Shown here piece after piece: positions 8,737-9,845 of a stretch of 9,845 bases of DNA (within the stretch, counting starts at the first letter, position 1; each line of letters begins with the position of its first letter). The notes under the pieces were generated by a model. That model worked only from the letters and a program-made list of their open reading frames with translations, was not told the origin of the DNA and searched no databases. The position numbers and the translations under genes are program-made. The stretch lies in the NCBI GenBank assembly GCA_025929005.1, contig JAICND010000027.1, positions 1 through 9,845 of the forward strand, written 5' to 3'. This DNA comes from Acidimicrobiia bacterium. GTDB taxonomy: Bacteria; Actinomycetota; Acidimicrobiia; Spongiisociales; ZC4RG35.

Positions 8737-9845
8737 TCAGGGTTCGACGATCACCGCCGTGACCATGCCAAACATGCCCTCTTCGGTTTCGACGTGGTTG
8801 AGAATGTGGCAGTGCCAGACCCAAGCACCGGCCTCAGTGGCATGAACGAGAATCGAGTACCGCTCCCCAGGCGCCACGTTGAGGGTGTCGACCCAGTAGG
8901 GCTCGTCGAGCGGGTAGCCGTCTTTGGCATAGACCAGCTGCGGGAATCCGTGCAGGTGCATCGGGTGGATCTGCATCCCTTCGTTGAAGTAGTGAACGAC
9001 GAACCAGTCGTCTTGATTTACGACCAGCGGCTCGGTGGCGGGGAAGGACTTGCCGTTCAACGAGTACCCGATGACGCCCGCATCGTTTAGCACCATGGGG
9101 AGTTCGGTGGTGACTTCAAGGTTGGCTGGCACCTCAAAGCCGCCGATCACACGACCGGTCGGTAATGGGAGGTCACCGATGACGACCGTGCCAAAGAGTC
9201 CGTTCGGAACCTGGAGCTGGGCATGGTGGTGGGCGTGATACATCGCTACGGCTGGTCCCTCAGCCACGAATTCGTATGTGAAGCTCTGCCCGGCCTCGAT
9301 CAGAGGCTGAGTCAACGGGGCAACTCCGTCCATGGCGTTGTCGACTTTCACCCCATGGAAGTGGACATCGGTCCCCATCGGCAGTTGGTTGTGCACGACC
9401 ACCGAGACTCTGTCTCCGTCGTCGACCCTCAAGGCAGGTCCGGGAGCCTGCCCGTTGTAGGTCCAGGCTTCGACGACCTTGCCTGGCTCGACTTCCCACT
9501 GCGTGATCGCCGCCGTGATTTCGTACTGCTTGGTCCCGTCCGCTAACACGGTTGGTTCGAGCGGCTGGTTCCCTTTTCCCTCGGTTGCGGCAGGGAAAGC
9601 CAGAATGCTCTCCGTCATTGCCATGTCCATGGCCCGATAGTCGGCGTCGTGACGGGCTTGATTGGGGTCAGTCCCCTCGTCACCCACCGTCAACGACGCC
9701 CGCATCCCCGACGACTCGTGGCCGGGAACGCGGCATAACAACACGTATGTTCCCGCTTCCAGTTCACCGACGTTGAGGGTGGAGCTTTCTCCAGGGCTCA
9801 GGTCAGGAGTAGACGGTCCGTCCTCCAGCGACAGGTTGTGGGGAA
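8737..9845 (-). CDS. Multicopper oxidase with N-terminal cupredoxin domain (5' end missing)
   Basis: The open frame runs off the right edge; 368 residues are visible. It oxidises a metal ion, phenol or similar donor at the expense of O2; exported location is expected but the signal peptide is outside the window. Residues 1-55 are the end of a plastocyanin-like cupredoxin domain with a full type 1 copper set H2, C37, H42, M47 (CRVPGHESSGM). After a linker come two oxidase domains. Domain A has HFHG (161-164) and YHAHHHAQLQVPNGLFG (202-218) but no Cys, so no type 1 copper. Domain B has HPMHLHGF (293-300) and WHCHILNHVETEEGMFG (343-359) with C345 joining type 1 and trinuclear sites. This resembles a type B two-domain laccase fused to an extra blue-copper domain. 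GTG 9744 is an internal codon inside the cupredoxin strand (TYVLLC), not the start. The four-helix membrane-protein gene follows 73 nt downstream. Confidence 0.94.
   Translation of the reverse strand, partial: PHNLSLEDGPSTPDLSPGESSTLNVGELEAGTYVLLCRVPGHESSGMRASLTVGDEGTDPNQARHDADYRAMDMAMTESILAFPAATEGKGNQPLEPTVLADGTKQYEITAAITQWEVEPGKVVEAWTYNGQAPGPALRVDDGDRVSVVVHNQLPMGTDVHFHGVKVDNAMDGVAPLTQPLIEAGQSFTYEFVAEGPAVAMYHAHHHAQLQVPNGLFGTVVIGDLPLPTGRVIGGFEVPANLEVTTELPMVLNDAGVIGYSLNGKSFPATEPLVVNQDDWFVVHYFNEGMQIHPMHLHGFPQLVYAKDGYPLDEPYWVDTLNVAPGERYSILVHATEAGAWVWHCHILNHVETEEGMFGMVTAVIVEP

Noticed and set aside
8737..9744. Complete oxidase gene starting at GTG 9744
   Set aside because: That GTG is in the middle of a cupredoxin strand; the same frame upstream supplies the copper-ligand His and continues off the edge.
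8737..9845. Copper nitrite reductase (NirK)
   Set aside because: The HxHG, HxH, HxxHxH and HCHxxxH set is that of a trinuclear multicopper oxidase; NirK has type 1 copper in its first domain and lacks the HCH motif.

Overview
The window is GC-rich, almost fully coding chromosomal DNA of bacterial type. It has no RNA genes, insertion sequences, CRISPR arrays or long repeats that I can see, and no gene-free stretch over 300 bases. Gene content (pyruvate:ferredoxin oxidoreductase paired with a dihydroorotate-dehydrogenase-like protein, SRPBCC and VOC proteins, an FAD-linked oxidase, a cupredoxin-fused multicopper oxidase) and base composition suggest a high-GC actinobacterium-like lineage, perhaps Acidimicrobiia. 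This placement is an inference; no phylogenetic marker is present.

Left block (1-1467, minus strand): a VOC/glyoxalase-fold protein (1108-1467) is followed 28 nt downstream by an FAD-linked oxidoreductase of the berberine-bridge type (1-1079), whose C-terminal end lies off the left edge. A 68-bp divergent intergenic region (1468-1535) separates this pair from a plus-strand formate/nitrite transporter family channel (1536-2405).

Main block (2415-9845, minus strand, read right to left): a cupredoxin plus two-domain multicopper oxidase (5' end off the right edge), a four-helix membrane protein, a 132-bp spacer with a palindrome, then a tightly coupled trio. The trio is a membrane-anchored SRPBCC protein, nifJ and a dihydroorotate-dehydrogenase-like protein, joined by two 4-nt ATGA overlaps. 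A small zinc-ribbon gene follows after 86 nt and converges tail to tail (9-nt gap) with the transporter.

Functional reading: the core is anaerobic-type pyruvate oxidation (NifJ makes acetyl-CoA, CO2 and reduced ferredoxin) with a co-translated flavoprotein-like partner and, across a convergent junction, a formate/nitrite-type anion channel. The flanks carry O2-linked copper and flavin oxidases. This fits a facultative or microaerobic lifestyle. Two GGGACT half-sites upstream of the nifJ trio resemble halves of the actinobacterial hypoxia (DosR/DevR) box, which would fit low-oxygen control, but this is tentative. I see no clearly new defence or mobile system. The most worthwhile leads are the NifJ-coupled DHOD-like protein lacking the usual catalytic cysteine motif, the SRPBCC protein coupled to nifJ, and the spacer upstream of that trio.
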